Shown: positions 38,982 to 49,076, numbered from the stretch's first letter. The stretch is 64,000 bases of DNA from Psychrobacter immobilis (GCF_904846065.1 NZ_CAJGZV010000002.1:1-64000), one strand, 5' to 3'. Notes: generated from the letters alone by a model not told the origin. Numbers and translations are program-made.

Positions 38982-40697
38982 CTATACGCGCCCTGCTTGT
39001 TTTAAGGCGTTTTGCAAAATAACACGGTCGTCAAAATCATAACGAACATGGTTAATTTCTTGATAGGTTTCATGACCCTTGCCAGCGATAACGACAATAT
39101 CATCAGGCGCTGCTTTATTAACTGCATATTCAATGGCGGTTTGGCGCGCAGGCTCAATATAGGTACGCTGATATTGCTCACTCGTCATACCAGCTTGCAT
39201 ATCTTGCAAAATGATATTGGGATCTTCGGTGCGTGGATTGTCTGCCGTTAACACAACTTTATCCGCGCCTGCCAATCCTGCTTGCGCCATCAAAGGACGT
39301 TTGCCCGCATCACGGTCGCCACCACAACCAAACACTGCCCACAGCTGACCTTTACAATGGGTCTTTAGGCTGGCAAGCACTTGGCTTAAGGCATCTGGCG
39401 TATGCGCATAATCAACGATAAAGCAGCCATCATTAGACGGCACACGCTGCATACGCCCAACCGCACCTTGTAGCTGCGGCACCACTGCGGTAACACGCTC
39501 AAGGCTAATACCTAAAGCGACGGCAGCAGCGATGGCAGCAAGCAAATTGGCAACATTAAAGCGCCCCAATAATGGGCTGACGATACCTAAATGATTAACT
39601 TCGCCATCGCCTAAATCAGTACGTAGGCTAATCTCGACACCTTTTAAGCTTGGTTTGATTTCAGCCGCAAAAAAGGTCGCTGATTTTGATGATTCTAAAC
39701 TATACGTCCAGACCGTTAAATCACTGGCATGTGCGGTGTCGAGCATAATCTGGGCAGAGTCATCATCGATATTAATGATAGCGTGTGTCAAATCTGGAAA
39801 ATGCGCTTTATCAAACAGTCTAGCTTTTGCTGCTGCATACTCTGCCATATCGGCATGATAGTCTAAGTGGTCACGGCTAAGATTGGTATAAATCGCCACC
39901 GACACTGGCATACCTTGTAAACGCTGCTGATCTAAACCATGTGAGCTGGCTTCCAATGCCAATAATTCAGCATTCTCTGAACCCATTTGATATAAAAATT
40001 GCTGAACCGCTAAGGCATCACCCGTGGTATGGCTGGCTTGCACCAAAGCACCAAGCCTGCCATTACCTGCCGTGCCCATAACTGCGCTGCTCATACCTGT
40101 CAGCTGCGTCAATTGCGCCACCAATTGACTGATAGTCGTTTTGCCATTGGTGCCCGTCACCGCGACCACCGTTGGTAATGTCACGGGCTGCTGATACTGC
40201 AAACGTGCTTGAATGAGTGTCCCTAAAAAATCACGAATATTGGGCACATGTAAAACGGGGCAAGACAGTGCTGCTAATTGCTGCTGCGCTTTAGCAGTAC
40301 TATCATTTGGTAAAGTGATATCGGCATGATTTGATACACTAGTCGTGTTAAGTAAAGCCGTGGGATCTATTTCTGATAGGATAAAAGCCGCATGTTCAGC
40401 GGCTTGATAGAGGTAGTCACGGCTTTTTTGACAGTTTGGTATGTGGCTTTTTAATAACACAAACACATCATTCGGCTCTAGCTGACGACTGTCTAAACGA
40501 AACTGCAGGAATGGAATATCAAGAAACGAATTCATTGGTTTTGAATCCGCCCCAATCAAAGTCGTCTGAGTCGATAGTTTTTGCAACGCCTGCTCTATAC
40601 CTACACCATGCCTGCTATTGCTACTACTAGATTCAGTCAGCTGCTGCAAGGTGACTGGGGTGATGCTTGGCGACGAGGGTGACAGGGTCATTGGCAA
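38982..40697 (-). CDS. murE: UDP-MurNAc-L-Ala-D-Glu--meso-diaminopimelate ligase
   Basis: MurE adds the third stem-peptide residue. The meso-diaminopimelate motif DNPRTEDP is present near residue 490, so meso-A2pm is the predicted substrate. The ATP loop is AVTGTNGKTTISQL near residue 180, and HTTGDALAVQQF and ASSHGLDQQRL follow. At 571 residues it is about 70 longer than usual. The extra length lies in the N-terminal 90 residues and a spacer around 125-150 (TTSVSNHADITLPNDSTAKAQQQ). Gene order with ftsI and murF is conserved. Confidence 0.96.
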   Translation of the reverse strand: MPMTLSPSSPSITPVTLQQLTESSSSNSRHGVGIEQALQKLSTQTTLIGADSKPMNSFLDIPFLQFRLDSRQLEPNDVFVLLKSHIPNCQKSRDYLYQAAEHAAFILSEIDPTALLNTTSVSNHADITLPNDSTAKAQQQLAALSCPVLHVPNIRDFLGTLIQARLQYQQPVTLPTVVAVTGTNGKTTISQLVAQLTQLTGMSSAVMGTAGNGRLGALVQASHTTGDALAVQQFLYQMGSENAELLALEASSHGLDQQRLQGMPVSVAIYTNLSRDHLDYHADMAEYAAAKARLFDKAHFPDLTHAIINIDDDSAQIMLDTAHASDLTVWTYSLESSKSATFFAAEIKPSLKGVEISLRTDLGDGEVNHLGIVSPLLGRFNVANLLAAIAAAVALGISLERVTAVVPQLQGAVGRMQRVPSNDGCFIVDYAHTPDALSQVLASLKTHCKGQLWAVFGCGGDRDAGKRPLMAQAGLAGADKVVLTADNPRTEDPNIILQDMQAGMTSEQYQRTYIEPARQTAIEYAVNKAAPDDIVVIAGKGHETYQEINHVRYDFDDRVILQNALKQAGRV

Positions 40698-40762
40698 ATC
40701 CTATACGGTTAAAACATATCAAATAGTTAAAAACTGAACATTAAAAAAACTTACGTTTAAGC

Positions 40763-42871
40763 CTATAGATCTTCCGTTTTTAACGGCTTATCTAAGGGTA
40801 CATTGTATAAACGCAGCGCCTCTTTCATGACATTATGAAAGACTGGCGCGACTGTTAAACCAGCATAAATCTGACCACGCGGGTCTTCGATGAGCATCAC
40901 ACCGACCAGCCTAGGGTTGGACGCTGGTGCCATACCCGCAAAAACGTTGCGGTATTGGTCAGTATAGTAGCCACCTTTTGGATTGATACGGCGCGACGTT
41001 CCTGTTTTACCAGCGACGCGATAACCGTCAATCGCAGCACCTTTAGCCGTACCACCCGGTTCGGTGACACTTTCCATCATTTGTACGATAGACATCGCTT
41101 GCTCGTGTGCCATGATACGCTTGCTTGGCTGCGGCTTGTCATCTTTAATGAGGGTCAATGGGTGCATCACACCGCCTGCCGCCAGCGCCGAATAAGCCTG
41201 CGCGACCTGAGCCAATGTTACCTGTAGACCATAACCATAACTGACCGTTGCACGTCTTGACGTTTCTTTTTCTTTTGGTGTGACCACCAGCCCACTACCT
41301 TCCCCTGGGAATTGTAGCGGTGTCTTTGAACCAAAACCAAATTGCTTTTGCATATTGGTAATGCCATCAGCGGGTAAAGACAACGCAATCTTAGTCGAGG
41401 CGACGTTACTAGATTTCTGTAATAGCGTTGCCATCGTGATCCGCCCTAAATTATTATGGTCACGAATGGTATAACCACGGACACGGATAGAGCCAGGATT
41501 GGTATCGATCAAGGTAGTGGCGGTATATTTTCCTGAGTCTAAAGCCGCTGCAACGGTGAATGGCTTCATAACTGAACCGGGTTCGAAGACATCGAGCAGC
41601 GCACGGTTACGTTGGTTTTCACCCGTCATCTCATTCAGGTTATTAGAATTAAAAGATGGCCATGTTGACAAGGCAAGCACTTCACCCGTTTGCACATCAA
41701 CAATCATGCCTGTTGACCAGCGCGCTTTTTGCAAACGCCCTGCTTTCTCTAGTTCTTTATAAAGCAAATACTGCAGGCGCGAATCAATGGTCAACGCCAC
41801 ATCTTTACCTGGTATTTCTGGTTCAATCTGTTTAATTTCTTTTAAACTGTTTTGTTTGGCGTCTTTTAGCACCAACACTTTGCCATCATCACCTGCCAGC
41901 TCAGTTTCATATTGGCGTTCGATACCAGCACGACCTTCGTAACCACCTTCAGGGTCGCTGACATTTTGTCCCATAAAGCCCAATAGCTGCGAGTTTGGTT
42001 GTGGCTGCGGGTAATAACGTTGGAAAAAGTTTTTTTCATAGACGCCAGGAAAATCAAGGGTGCTGACACTTTGGGCAATCTCAGGCGTTACTTTATTCAG
42101 TAGCGGCAAATAGTGCGAGCCTGCACCCGATGGCAGCGCTGCTTTAACTGCTGCTTCATCGGTTACATCAATACTATCGTCGATAGCGGTAACTTTTTTT
42201 AGCTCAGTGACCGAAATATTCGCAGCAGCTGCAAGTGTGGTCAGATCCATATTATCCAAACGCTTTTGCATACGCGCAACCAGCTGTGGACTCTCAGGAT
42301 TGGTGATAATAATACGCTTAAGCTCGTAATATTCGCGCGCGTAATCATGCGGACTAAAAGAGACCGTCGCCAGTGGTGCACTGACTGCAAGTGGCAAATT
42401 ATTGCGATCGGTAATCATACCGCGATAGGATTTTTGCGTGCGCACGCTAGTGATAAGCTCATCACCTTTGTCTTGATAAAACTGGGCATTGGCAACTTGT
42501 AAATAATAAGCACGGGCTATCAGCAAACCCAAGACAACCAATGCAATGACCCAAATAGTACGGAAACGGTTTTTGTCTTGCTCAAAACCGCCGCGAGAGG
42601 AAGCGCCAGACGCTTTACCCAAAAATCCTCTTTTATTTTTCAGGTTTTTGACACTGGTATAAGCGCCTTGCTCTTCACTCTTTTTCAATCGATCAAACAA
42701 TTTAGCCTTACGGTTGCCAGAGGATTTTTGTTCAGCCGTACTGCCTGTTTGTCCCGATTTGGCTGCACTGGCAGGACGTAAGGGCTTAGTCACCTTACCG
42801 CTAGTTGGCTTTTTATTCGCATTTTTCGCGGTCGTTTTACCGCTATTGGCATTAGGTTTTTTATCACTCAT
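40763..42871 (-). CDS. ftsI: Septal peptidoglycan transpeptidase, penicillin-binding protein 3
   Basis: FtsI cross-links septal peptidoglycan and works with FtsW. The 702-residue protein has a long basic, low-complexity cytoplasmic N-terminus (residues 1-105, rich in Lys, Ser, Asn and Ala). One membrane helix (IWVIALVVLGLLIARAYYLQV) follows, then the class B dimerisation domain and the transpeptidase domain. Active-site motifs are SVMK in FEPGSVMKPFTVAAAL, SSN in LLQKSSNVAST and KTGT in RVAGKTGTSRR. The start overlaps the ftsL stop by 4 bp (ATGA). The N-terminal extension is much longer than in E. coli PBP3. Confidence 0.97.
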   Translation of the reverse strand: MSDKKPNANSGKTTAKNANKKPTSGKVTKPLRPASAAKSGQTGSTAEQKSSGNRKAKLFDRLKKSEEQGAYTSVKNLKNKRGFLGKASGASSRGGFEQDKNRFRTIWVIALVVLGLLIARAYYLQVANAQFYQDKGDELITSVRTQKSYRGMITDRNNLPLAVSAPLATVSFSPHDYAREYYELKRIIITNPESPQLVARMQKRLDNMDLTTLAAAANISVTELKKVTAIDDSIDVTDEAAVKAALPSGAGSHYLPLLNKVTPEIAQSVSTLDFPGVYEKNFFQRYYPQPQPNSQLLGFMGQNVSDPEGGYEGRAGIERQYETELAGDDGKVLVLKDAKQNSLKEIKQIEPEIPGKDVALTIDSRLQYLLYKELEKAGRLQKARWSTGMIVDVQTGEVLALSTWPSFNSNNLNEMTGENQRNRALLDVFEPGSVMKPFTVAAALDSGKYTATTLIDTNPGSIRVRGYTIRDHNNLGRITMATLLQKSSNVASTKIALSLPADGITNMQKQFGFGSKTPLQFPGEGSGLVVTPKEKETSRRATVSYGYGLQVTLAQVAQAYSALAAGGVMHPLTLIKDDKPQPSKRIMAHEQAMSIVQMMESVTEPGGTAKGAAIDGYRVAGKTGTSRRINPKGGYYTDQYRNVFAGMAPASNPRLVGVMLIEDPRGQIYAGLTVAPVFHNVMKEALRLYNVPLDKPLKTEDL

Positions 42872-43365
42872 TGTCCTGCCTCCGCTACCGTGGCATCGGT
42901 GATAAGAGCGTCAGGCGATATATCCGTAGAAGCTCGTGGTTCGATAACGTCAGACTTATCCTCATCTGAGTCAGTATCAACGACTGGCACCTGTGCTGTG
43001 GCAACACCCGGCTGGATAATGAGCTTATCTTTTAGCGTCGGTGAAAACATGCCCAGTTCAGCCACCGCACGGCTAGCAATTTGCGGCGTCGCACTAAAAG
43101 TCTGCTGTTCAATGAGCAAACGTTGATGTTCGACTTGCAGATTACGCTCTTGTTTTTTCATGTCTTGCAAGGTTTTATAATCCTGATGATATTGCTGAAC
43201 GCCTTCGGCTGTTTTGATACCGCTCCACACAATCGCCACTGCTAACAGCAATAGCACCACTACATAGATACTAACCACATTAAATCGGCGCACAAATAGC
43301 TCGCCGATATCGGTGTTATGCGGCATTGCAGCGCGACGGTTTGCGGGTTTGTCAGATATTGCCAT
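42868..43365 (-). CDS. ftsL: Cell division protein FtsL
   Basis: FtsL is a bitopic protein that forms a complex with FtsB and FtsQ and activates FtsWI. One membrane helix (VVSIYVVVLLLLAVAIVWSGIKTA) at about residues 30-53 is followed by a coiled coil (residues 55-95, KTLQDMKKQERNLQVEHQRLLIEQQTF). Then comes the leucine/alanine-rich region SRAVAELGMFSPTLKDKLIIQPG. An acidic C-terminal tail of about 45 residues (DTDSDEDKSDVIEPRAST...) makes it longer than the usual 100-120. Identity rests largely on position between rsmH and ftsI and on topology. Confidence 0.9.
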   Translation of the reverse strand: MAISDKPANRRAAMPHNTDIGELFVRRFNVVSIYVVVLLLLAVAIVWSGIKTAEGVQQYHQDYKTLQDMKKQERNLQVEHQRLLIEQQTFSATPQIASRAVAELGMFSPTLKDKLIIQPGVATAQVPVVDTDSDEDKSDVIEPRASTDISPDALITDATVAEAGQ

Positions 43366-43610
43366 GACGCTCTCAAAAAGTGGACTTCAAGTATGAAAAT
43401 TGGCAACTGTTTTAGAGCGGTAAGACGCTTTGTACAGAACCATCAATAAAGTAAAACCAAACGAAAAAGGAACAGCCGAGCCTAGCAGATAATGTTTACA
43501 GATTTTTAACAGCCGCGTAAGTATTCAGACTTTCTATCCTACTTAATTGCCAGCAACCAATCACCAGCAACGCAACCAAACACCCTTTCTATAACATCAC
43601 GCTACCTGTG

Positions 43611-44810
43611 TTATTGCTCGACACTGTGTAGATAGTCGGTATCAGTACGAGTCGCCATGCGCAACCACGCACTACGCGCGCGTGGGTTTTGACTGGTTTC
43701 AGCTTTGCTTGGACCCACGCGTTTAGGCTTGCTAAAGTAGCGTGGACGATTGGGCGGCATCGGCAAATTCTCATCCTCTGGATATTGCCCTTTACTATGA
43801 CGCTGCAAAAACTGCTTGATACGGCGATCTTCTAATGAGTGAAAACTAATCACTGCCAGCTGCCCGCCTGACTTTAAAATCGGAATGCTTTGTTCTAAAA
43901 AGTCGTCAACATCGCCAAGCTCATTGTTAATAAAAATGCGCATCGCCTGAAAACTCTGAGTCGCTGGATGCTTACCGCGCTGCCAATTAGGATGCGCCAC
44001 TTTAATCACTTCAGCCAATGCCAAAGTAGAGTCATAACTGTCCATCTGCTTAATAGCACGGGCGATACGGCGACTATGACGCTCTTCGCCAAAATCATAA
44101 AGCACATTGGCCAAGGTTTCATCATCGACTTTTTCTAACCACTCAGCGACCGACTGCCCACGACTGGTGTCCATACGCATATCGACCGCACCGTCACGCA
44201 TAAAACTAAAACCACGACTGCCATCATCAATTTGCGGCGATGAAATACCCAAATCTGCCATTAAGCCATCAACTTGCATGATACCCATTGCCGCTAGACT
44301 ATTCGTCAACGTCGCAAAACTATCGTGCACCACTTTTACGCGACTATCGGTCTTTGCCAATTCGCGAGCAACGCTAATAGCGGTTGGATCCTTATCAAAA
44401 ACAATCAAGGTTGCATCATCGGCTAACTGGCTTAATAATAATCGACTATGACCACCACGCCCAAAGGTTGCATCAACGTAGACGCCACTCATCTGCAAGC
44501 TGTTTTGGTTGTCACTGCTTTGTTCTGCATCGTCTGTTTGCTTAGGTAGCGCTTTGACACCCAGCACTGCCGCGACGGTTTCTTGCAATAGCACCGCATC
44601 ATGAACAAAGCTCAATTCATCAGAGTTGGCTTTATCAGTGACAGACTCTTGATTCAGCTGATTAGTAGAGTCATTCTCTACCACAAAATCGTTTTCCACA
44701 GCAGACAGCTCAGCCACTGATGCAGCATTAACAGTGGCTAAAGAAGAATCTATTTTAGAATCTTGCTTAGTATTCGGCGTAATTTTTGGATTATTATTCA
44801 ATATGGACAC
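43611..44810 (-). CDS. rsmH: 16S rRNA (cytosine(1402)-N4)-methyltransferase
   Basis: RsmH (MraW) methylates N4 of C1402 in the ribosomal P site. The SAM motif VYVDATFGRGGHSRLLL, DKDPTAI, DLGISSPQIDDGSRGFSFMRDG and the C-terminal HSLEDRRIKQF are all present. At 399 residues it is about 85 longer than typical. There is a 65-residue low-complexity N-terminal extension (NNNPKITPNTKQDSKID...) and a spacer after VLGVKALPKQ. No internal Met would give a normal-length protein, so the extension seems real. It is the first gene of the dcw segment; no mraZ lies upstream. Confidence 0.96.
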   Translation of the reverse strand: MSILNNNPKITPNTKQDSKIDSSLATVNAASVAELSAVENDFVVENDSTNQLNQESVTDKANSDELSFVHDAVLLQETVAAVLGVKALPKQTDDAEQSSDNQNSLQMSGVYVDATFGRGGHSRLLLSQLADDATLIVFDKDPTAISVARELAKTDSRVKVVHDSFATLTNSLAAMGIMQVDGLMADLGISSPQIDDGSRGFSFMRDGAVDMRMDTSRGQSVAEWLEKVDDETLANVLYDFGEERHSRRIARAIKQMDSYDSTLALAEVIKVAHPNWQRGKHPATQSFQAMRIFINNELGDVDDFLEQSIPILKSGGQLAVISFHSLEDRRIKQFLQRHSKGQYPEDENLPMPPNRPRYFSKPKRVGPSKAETSQNPRARSAWLRMATRTDTDYLHSVEQ

Positions 44811-45130
44811 AAACGACTCAGTAGATGACGACCATTTTGGTCAGTAAGAGTGAAAAATCAGATGAAAATAAACAAGTTATGACTTGTCTAACATTATTAT
44901 CGCAAGGATACACGGGTAGTCAAGCGCTAGACGGGCATTTCGTTAAAAATATTCCATCTCTCTGTTATACTAGCGCTATATTTTACGCTATTTTTCTACA
45001 TTGACGGCTATTGTTTGTGCCGTATTTTTTATTCAAACGTGTTATTCACATTTATTATTAATATTTTTAACCGCTATTTTTTTTCATGTTTCACTGCCAT
45101 ATTCATTAACTAGCCTATTCTGAGAATTTT
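44811..45130. other. 320-bp divergent promoter region, rsmH / gltX
   Basis: No gene seen, and in particular no mraZ, which usually precedes rsmH. A TATACT box at 44966-44971 is a plausible plus-strand -10 for gltX, but its -35 is poor. MraZ-binding repeats were not found by eye. Confidence 0.45.
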
Positions 45131-46660
45131 ATGATGCCATCATCGACTTCAACTAACAGCACGCGCCCTGTCCGCACCCGCATTGCACCATCGCCTACTG
45201 GCTTTCCGCATGTCGGCACCGCTTATATTGCCCTATTCAATTTAGCTTTTGCTAAAGCCCACGGCGGCGAATTTATTTTGCGTATCGAAGACACGGATCA
45301 AACGCGCTCAACCGAACAATCTGAAAAAATGATTTTGGATGCGCTGCGCTGGGTCGGTCTCGACTGGGCGGAAGGTCCAGATATTGGTGGACCGCACGCG
45401 CCTTATCGTCAGAGCGAGCGTAGTGATATTTATAAAAAGCACGCCGAACAGCTCATAGAAAACGATCATGCGTTTCGCTGCTTTTGTACCAGTGAAGAGC
45501 TCGATGCCATGCGTGCTGCGCAAATGGCCAATGGTGAAACGCCACGTTATGACGGTCGTTGTGCCCATTTAGCCTCTGAAAAAACTGCGCAATTAGTCAG
45601 TGAGGGCAAACCGCATGTCATTCGTATGCGTGTGCCTACCGAAGGCGTCTGTCAAGTACATGACATGTTACGCGGTACGGTTGAGATTCCTTGGACGCAA
45701 GTCGATATGCAAGTGCTGCTAAAAACCGACGGCATGCCGACTTATCATTTAGCCAACGTTGTCGATGACCATTTAATGGACATCAGCCATGTATTGCGTG
45801 GTGAAGAGTGGCTGAATTCTGCGCCAAAACATCAATTGCTCTATGAGTATTTTGGTTGGGAGATGCCTGTGCTTTGCCATATGCCACTGCTGCGTAACCC
45901 AGATAAATCAAAACTGTCTAAGCGTAAAAACCCAACCTCTATCACTTACTATCGTGATGCTGGTGTACTACCTGAAGCGCTGCTTAACTACCTTGGTCGT
46001 ATGGGCTACTCGATGCCTGACGAAGCGGAGAAATTTACCTTAGAGGAAATGATTGCCAGCTTTGATATTCAGCGTGTGTCCCTTGGCGGCCCTATTTTCG
46101 ATATCGAAAAGCTCAATTGGCTTAACGCCGAATGGCTACGTGCGCTAACCCCTGAAGAACTCAAAAACAAAATCCTCGACTGGGCAAGTAACAGCGATAA
46201 ATTAACCGCTATCGCAGCGGCGATTCAGCCTCGTATTGAGCTGTTATCTGATGCAGTTAATTGGGGTGGTTTCTATTTCCAAAACTTACCTGATATCAAT
46301 GCTGAGAGCTTTACTCATAAATCGCTCACCCCTGAGCAAATTACTGAGATGCTGCAACTGGCGCTTTGGCAGCTAGAAACCTTACCAACGTGGTCAGAAG
46401 AAAATATCTACGCCACCTTAAAAGGTCTTGCGGCTCACCTCGATATTAAGATGCGTGATTTTATGGCACCGTTCTTTATCGCTATCGCTGGTAGCACCTC
46501 ATCGACACCAGTCATGAATTCTATGGCAATCATCGGCGCTGATATGACCTTGACTCGCTTGCGCCATGCAGTTGATGTACTTGGCGGCCTCGGTAAAAAG
46601 AAACTGAAAAAACTTGAGAAACAAGCAGCTGAATTGCCAGATTTTTTAGCAGCTGAATAG
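45131..46660 (+). CDS. gltX: Glutamyl-tRNA synthetase
   Basis: GltX charges tRNA-Glu with glutamate. The class I motifs are [13 protein letters not shown] (HVGT) near residue 22 and SKLSKRKN near residue 260. The full anticodon-binding domain follows, giving 509 residues. It is distinct from the shortened paralogue gluQ at 12.2 kb. The first 13 residues ([13 protein letters not shown]) are an unconserved leader; the ATG at 45134 is equally possible. A strong terminator follows. A tRNA-Glu gene lies less than 1 kb downstream. Confidence 0.97.
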   Translation: MMPSSTSTNSTRPVRTRIAPSPTGFPHVGTAYIALFNLAFAKAHGGEFILRIEDTDQTRSTEQSEKMILDALRWVGLDWAEGPDIGGPHAPYRQSERSDIYKKHAEQLIENDHAFRCFCTSEELDAMRAAQMANGETPRYDGRCAHLASEKTAQLVSEGKPHVIRMRVPTEGVCQVHDMLRGTVEIPWTQVDMQVLLKTDGMPTYHLANVVDDHLMDISHVLRGEEWLNSAPKHQLLYEYFGWEMPVLCHMPLLRNPDKSKLSKRKNPTSITYYRDAGVLPEALLNYLGRMGYSMPDEAEKFTLEEMIASFDIQRVSLGGPIFDIEKLNWLNAEWLRALTPEELKNKILDWASNSDKLTAIAAAIQPRIELLSDAVNWGGFYFQNLPDINAESFTHKSLTPEQITEMLQLALWQLETLPTWSEENIYATLKGLAAHLDIKMRDFMAPFFIAIAGSTSSTPVMNSMAIIGADMTLTRLRHAVDVLGGLGKKKLKKLEKQAAELPDFLAAE

Positions 46661-46700
46661 TTTAGAAGCTGAGTAATAAATTGGTTGAAAGTTTTTGAAG

Positions 46701-46734
46701 AAAAAAGGGTCAGGTCAATTCTGACCCTTTTTTT
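46701..46734. terminator. Terminator after gltX
   Basis: AAAAAAGGGTCAG (46701-46713) pairs with CTGACCCTTTTTT (46721-46733) over a 7-nt loop, with a T-run on the plus strand and an A-run upstream. Confidence 0.92.
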
Positions 46735-46804
46735 GTCATTAATAGGTACTACTACTCTTCAACTATTAAATATCCTGTATCAAACCTTTTAATTGGAAAC
46801 AAAC

Positions 46805-47170
46805 ATGGCCGCCAAGACCGTCACCATCGAAAGCAAAGATTATGTCTTTAACACGCTCAAAGAAGCGCAGAAATACTATGATGCGATCGTAAAAGAGCTT
46901 TATAATGCAAAACTTACCCTGACAAAGGGTCAGGACTTTGAAGATTTAAAGTGGATATACACCACTTACTATGGTTATACCAATCATAATGTCGATAAAT
47001 TAGGCGATTCTGACATCGTTGGCTTTGAAGGTATCAGTACAGTACAACAAAAAGGGGGGCAATATATCCCCACAGAATGTGCTGCCGTTATTTTCTCTGA
47101 CGGTACTGAAGAAGAATTCTTTACCGATAAAGCCATTAAAGAGATTGCCATCAAGCAAAATCCACGCTAA
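46805..47170 (+). CDS. Small DUF3223-like (DCL-type) protein
   Basis: From the ATG at 46805 the product is 121 residues, with no signal or membrane segment. The pattern VFNTLKEAQKYYDAIVKEL...DFEDLKWIYTTYYGYTNHNVDKLGDSDIVGFEGIS...TECAAVIFSDGTEEEFFTDKAIKEI resembles DUF3223, a small domain shared with plant DCL proteins that are linked to plastid rRNA maturation. I assign the family from memory of its layout, so the name is provisional. An in-frame TTG at 46793 is a weaker start. It lies between gltX and two tRNA genes. Confidence 0.65.
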   Translation: MAAKTVTIESKDYVFNTLKEAQKYYDAIVKELYNAKLTLTKGQDFEDLKWIYTTYYGYTNHNVDKLGDSDIVGFEGISTVQQKGGQYIPTECAAVIFSDGTEEEFFTDKAIKEIAIKQNPR

Positions 47171-47246
47171 TTTGGCCTTGTTAAGCCATCAAAACAGGTT
47201 AAAACGCTTTTTTTTGCATATTTATAGATTATTTTTAAAATAGTAG

Positions 47247-47275
47247 TTGACAAGACTGCCGCTCTTACATAAAAT
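47247..47275 (+). promoter_or_regulatory. Sigma-70 promoter of the tRNA-Ala/tRNA-Glu unit
   Basis: A perfect TTGACA (47247-47252) and TAAAAT (47270-47275) are separated by 17 bp. They end 17 bp before the 5' end of tRNA-Ala. A GC-rich stretch follows the -10, as in stringently controlled tRNA promoters. Confidence 0.88.
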
Positions 47276-47292
47276 ACGCACACTCTTAGCGA

Positions 47293-47368
47293 GGGGCTAT
47301 AGCTCAGTTGGTAGAGCACTTGCATGGCATGCAAGGGGTCAACGGTTCGACTCCGTTTAGCTCCACCA
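47293..47368 (+). tRNA. tRNA-Ala (anticodon GGC)
   Basis: The acceptor GGGGCTA pairs with TAGCTCC (one G-T), discriminator A, encoded CCA at 47366-47368. The D-arm is GCTCAGTTGGTAGAGC. The anticodon arm is CTTGC-ATGGCAT-GCAAG with anticodon GGC. The T-arm contains GGTTCGACTCC. Confidence 0.97.
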
Positions 47369-47515
47369 TACTATTTATTGCAACGCTCAGTACTACTGAA
47401 ACGTAACCATAAATACTCGCTAGTAGGACGATATCAGCACCTAGGCAATGCTTATTTATTAAGCTATCTGGTATTGTGAAGTACCGTTGTAACCATTGGT
47501 TATAACACTCTATGC

Positions 47516-47591
47516 GTCCCCATCGTCTAGAGGCCTAGGACACCGCCCTTTCACGGCGGTAACGGGGGTTCGAATCCCCCTGGGGACGCCA
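47516..47591 (+). tRNA. tRNA-Glu (anticodon TTC)
   Basis: The acceptor GTCCCCA pairs with TGGGGAC at 47581-47587, discriminator G, encoded CCA at 47589-47591. The anticodon arm CCGCC-CTTTCAC-GGCGG gives anticodon TTC, and the T-arm is GGGGGTTCGAATCCCCC. It lies 147 bp after tRNA-Ala, probably in the same transcript. Confidence 0.97.
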
Positions 47592-47667
47592 CTATTCGGC
47601 GTCACTTATTAGCACTTTTGCTTAGCATCTTTAAGCATCAGCTTAGACTAATAAGCGAACAATAGAA

Positions 47668-47702
47668 AATCCCAGTCATCATACGGTGACTGGGATTTTT
47701 TA
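47668..47702. terminator. Terminator after the tRNA genes
   Basis: AATCCCAGTCA (47668-47678) pairs with TGACTGGGATT (47687-47697), followed by TTTTTAT on the plus strand and preceded by AAAA. It can also end the convergent SH3-protein gene. Confidence 0.88.
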
Positions 47703-47761
47703 TGTCTGTTGGTTTTGTTATATCCAGTTCATTATAGTTTGGATAAGCTGAAATTAATATA

Positions 47762-48061
47762 TCAACGATCATAACAAGAGACAAACTCTCTAATCGCCCA
47801 GCCCCAATGCCTGTATTCGCCCTTGTAGTAGCCTGCTAAATATACCCACGGACGATTTTTATTATCATAAGTGGTATCTGTGACATACACCTCGCGATCA
47901 TTACGCAGCTTATTAATAATCTTGCCATTAGGCTCGTCGCGAATGTTTAGTGGAGTACCCGTCGGATCTGTTACTTTGCAAACTCTCTCGGCATGCGCGG
48001 CATTTATCCCAACTGTCGTAGCAAAAACAGATACAGCAATGGTATAAGCCAAACGTTTCAT
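47762..48061 (-). CDS. Secreted small SH3-like protein
   Basis: The 99-residue product has a signal peptide (MKRLAYTIAVSVFATTVGINAAHAERV). A single bacterial SH3 domain follows: CKVTDPTGTPLNIRDEPNGKIINKLRNDREVYVTDTTYDNKNRPWVYLAGYYKGEYRHWGWAIREFVSCYDR. LNIRDEPNGKII is the diagnostic SH3b core, and two cysteines flank the mature domain, suggesting a disulfide. Such domains bind cell-wall or peptide ligands in the periplasm. No partner gene lies nearby. Confidence 0.85.
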   Translation of the reverse strand: MKRLAYTIAVSVFATTVGINAAHAERVCKVTDPTGTPLNIRDEPNGKIINKLRNDREVYVTDTTYDNKNRPWVYLAGYYKGEYRHWGWAIREFVSCYDR

Positions 48062-48344
48062 CTCAAATCCTTATTATCAACAAATGTCTTATTAATCTCT
48101 GATATCTTATCAGAGTTCACATTGCGGTATCTGCGATTTTATAAGATATTTACGTTTTATTGATTTTGATAAAGACTGAAGCCATAACCTACTTTATGGT
48201 TTTTAATATCAGTATTTATTGAATGATTTATTCTATTGCCAACCCGTAAGATCCTCGCTACCATTAATCCTATAAGAATTTTATAAAATGTATAAATACT
48301 TTATAACATACAAATTTTAGGCTTAACACAAGGACGTTTTAACC

Positions 48345-48998
48345 ATGTTCGGTATTGAGAACTATCTAGGGTTTATTTTAGCCGCCATCTTGTTAAACCT
48401 GACCCCAGGCACGGATAGCATGTACATCATTACCCGTAGTATTTCGCAGGGGCAAACGGCAGGGTTTTATTCTGTGTTGGGTATTACTTCAGGCATTCTG
48501 GTGCATACGCTACTGGCTTCGCTAGGATTGTCAGTATTGCTTGCCAACTCTCCTACAGCATTTATGGTCGTCAAATATGTTGGTGCGGCTTACTTATGCT
48601 ACTTAGGTCTAAAAATGCTACTAAGCAAAAAATCAAATTCAATAGCGAATAGTTTATCTAAAGACGAGCACACTATTGATAAACAGAATGTAGACAGCTG
48701 GCAAATCTATAAGCAAGGTGTGTTGACCAATACTTTTAACCCAAAGGTCGCCTTATTTTTCCTCGCGTTCTTCCCTCAGTTCATCGATTCTAGTTATGCT
48801 TATGGCATGTTGTCATTTCTAATGCTAGGGCTGACCTTTGCTACCACTGGTTTTATATGGTGCTTATGTTTGGCACTATTAGCAGCGCGGTTTAGTACAC
48901 GCTTGCGTGAGAACCCCTCTATCGAAACGATGTTAAATAGAATCAGTGGTATGGTGTTTATTGGTTTAGGAATTAAGCTGTTGACTGAGAAGGGTTGA
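48345..48998 (+). CDS. LysE/RhtB-family amino-acid exporter
   Basis: The 217-residue protein has six membrane helices and the family start GIENYLGFILAAILLNLTPGTDSMYIITRSISQGQTAGFYSVLGITSG, with the LTPGTD motif near residue 20. A variable polar loop (SKKSNSIANSLSKDEHTIDKQ) separates the halves, and GVLTNTFNPKVALFFLAFFPQF follows, another family hallmark. It exports amino acids such as homoserine, threonine or lysine. The exact substrate cannot be deduced. It appears monocistronic. Confidence 0.92.
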   Translation: MFGIENYLGFILAAILLNLTPGTDSMYIITRSISQGQTAGFYSVLGITSGILVHTLLASLGLSVLLANSPTAFMVVKYVGAAYLCYLGLKMLLSKKSNSIANSLSKDEHTIDKQNVDSWQIYKQGVLTNTFNPKVALFFLAFFPQFIDSSYAYGMLSFLMLGLTFATTGFIWCLCLALLAARFSTRLRENPSIETMLNRISGMVFIGLGIKLLTEKG

Positions 48999-49076
48999 GC
49001 AGAATAGGTATTCAGAATATTCAGTCTGTTACCTCGAGTTTTTACAGTATAGACTTATTTATAAATTAGACAGAAT

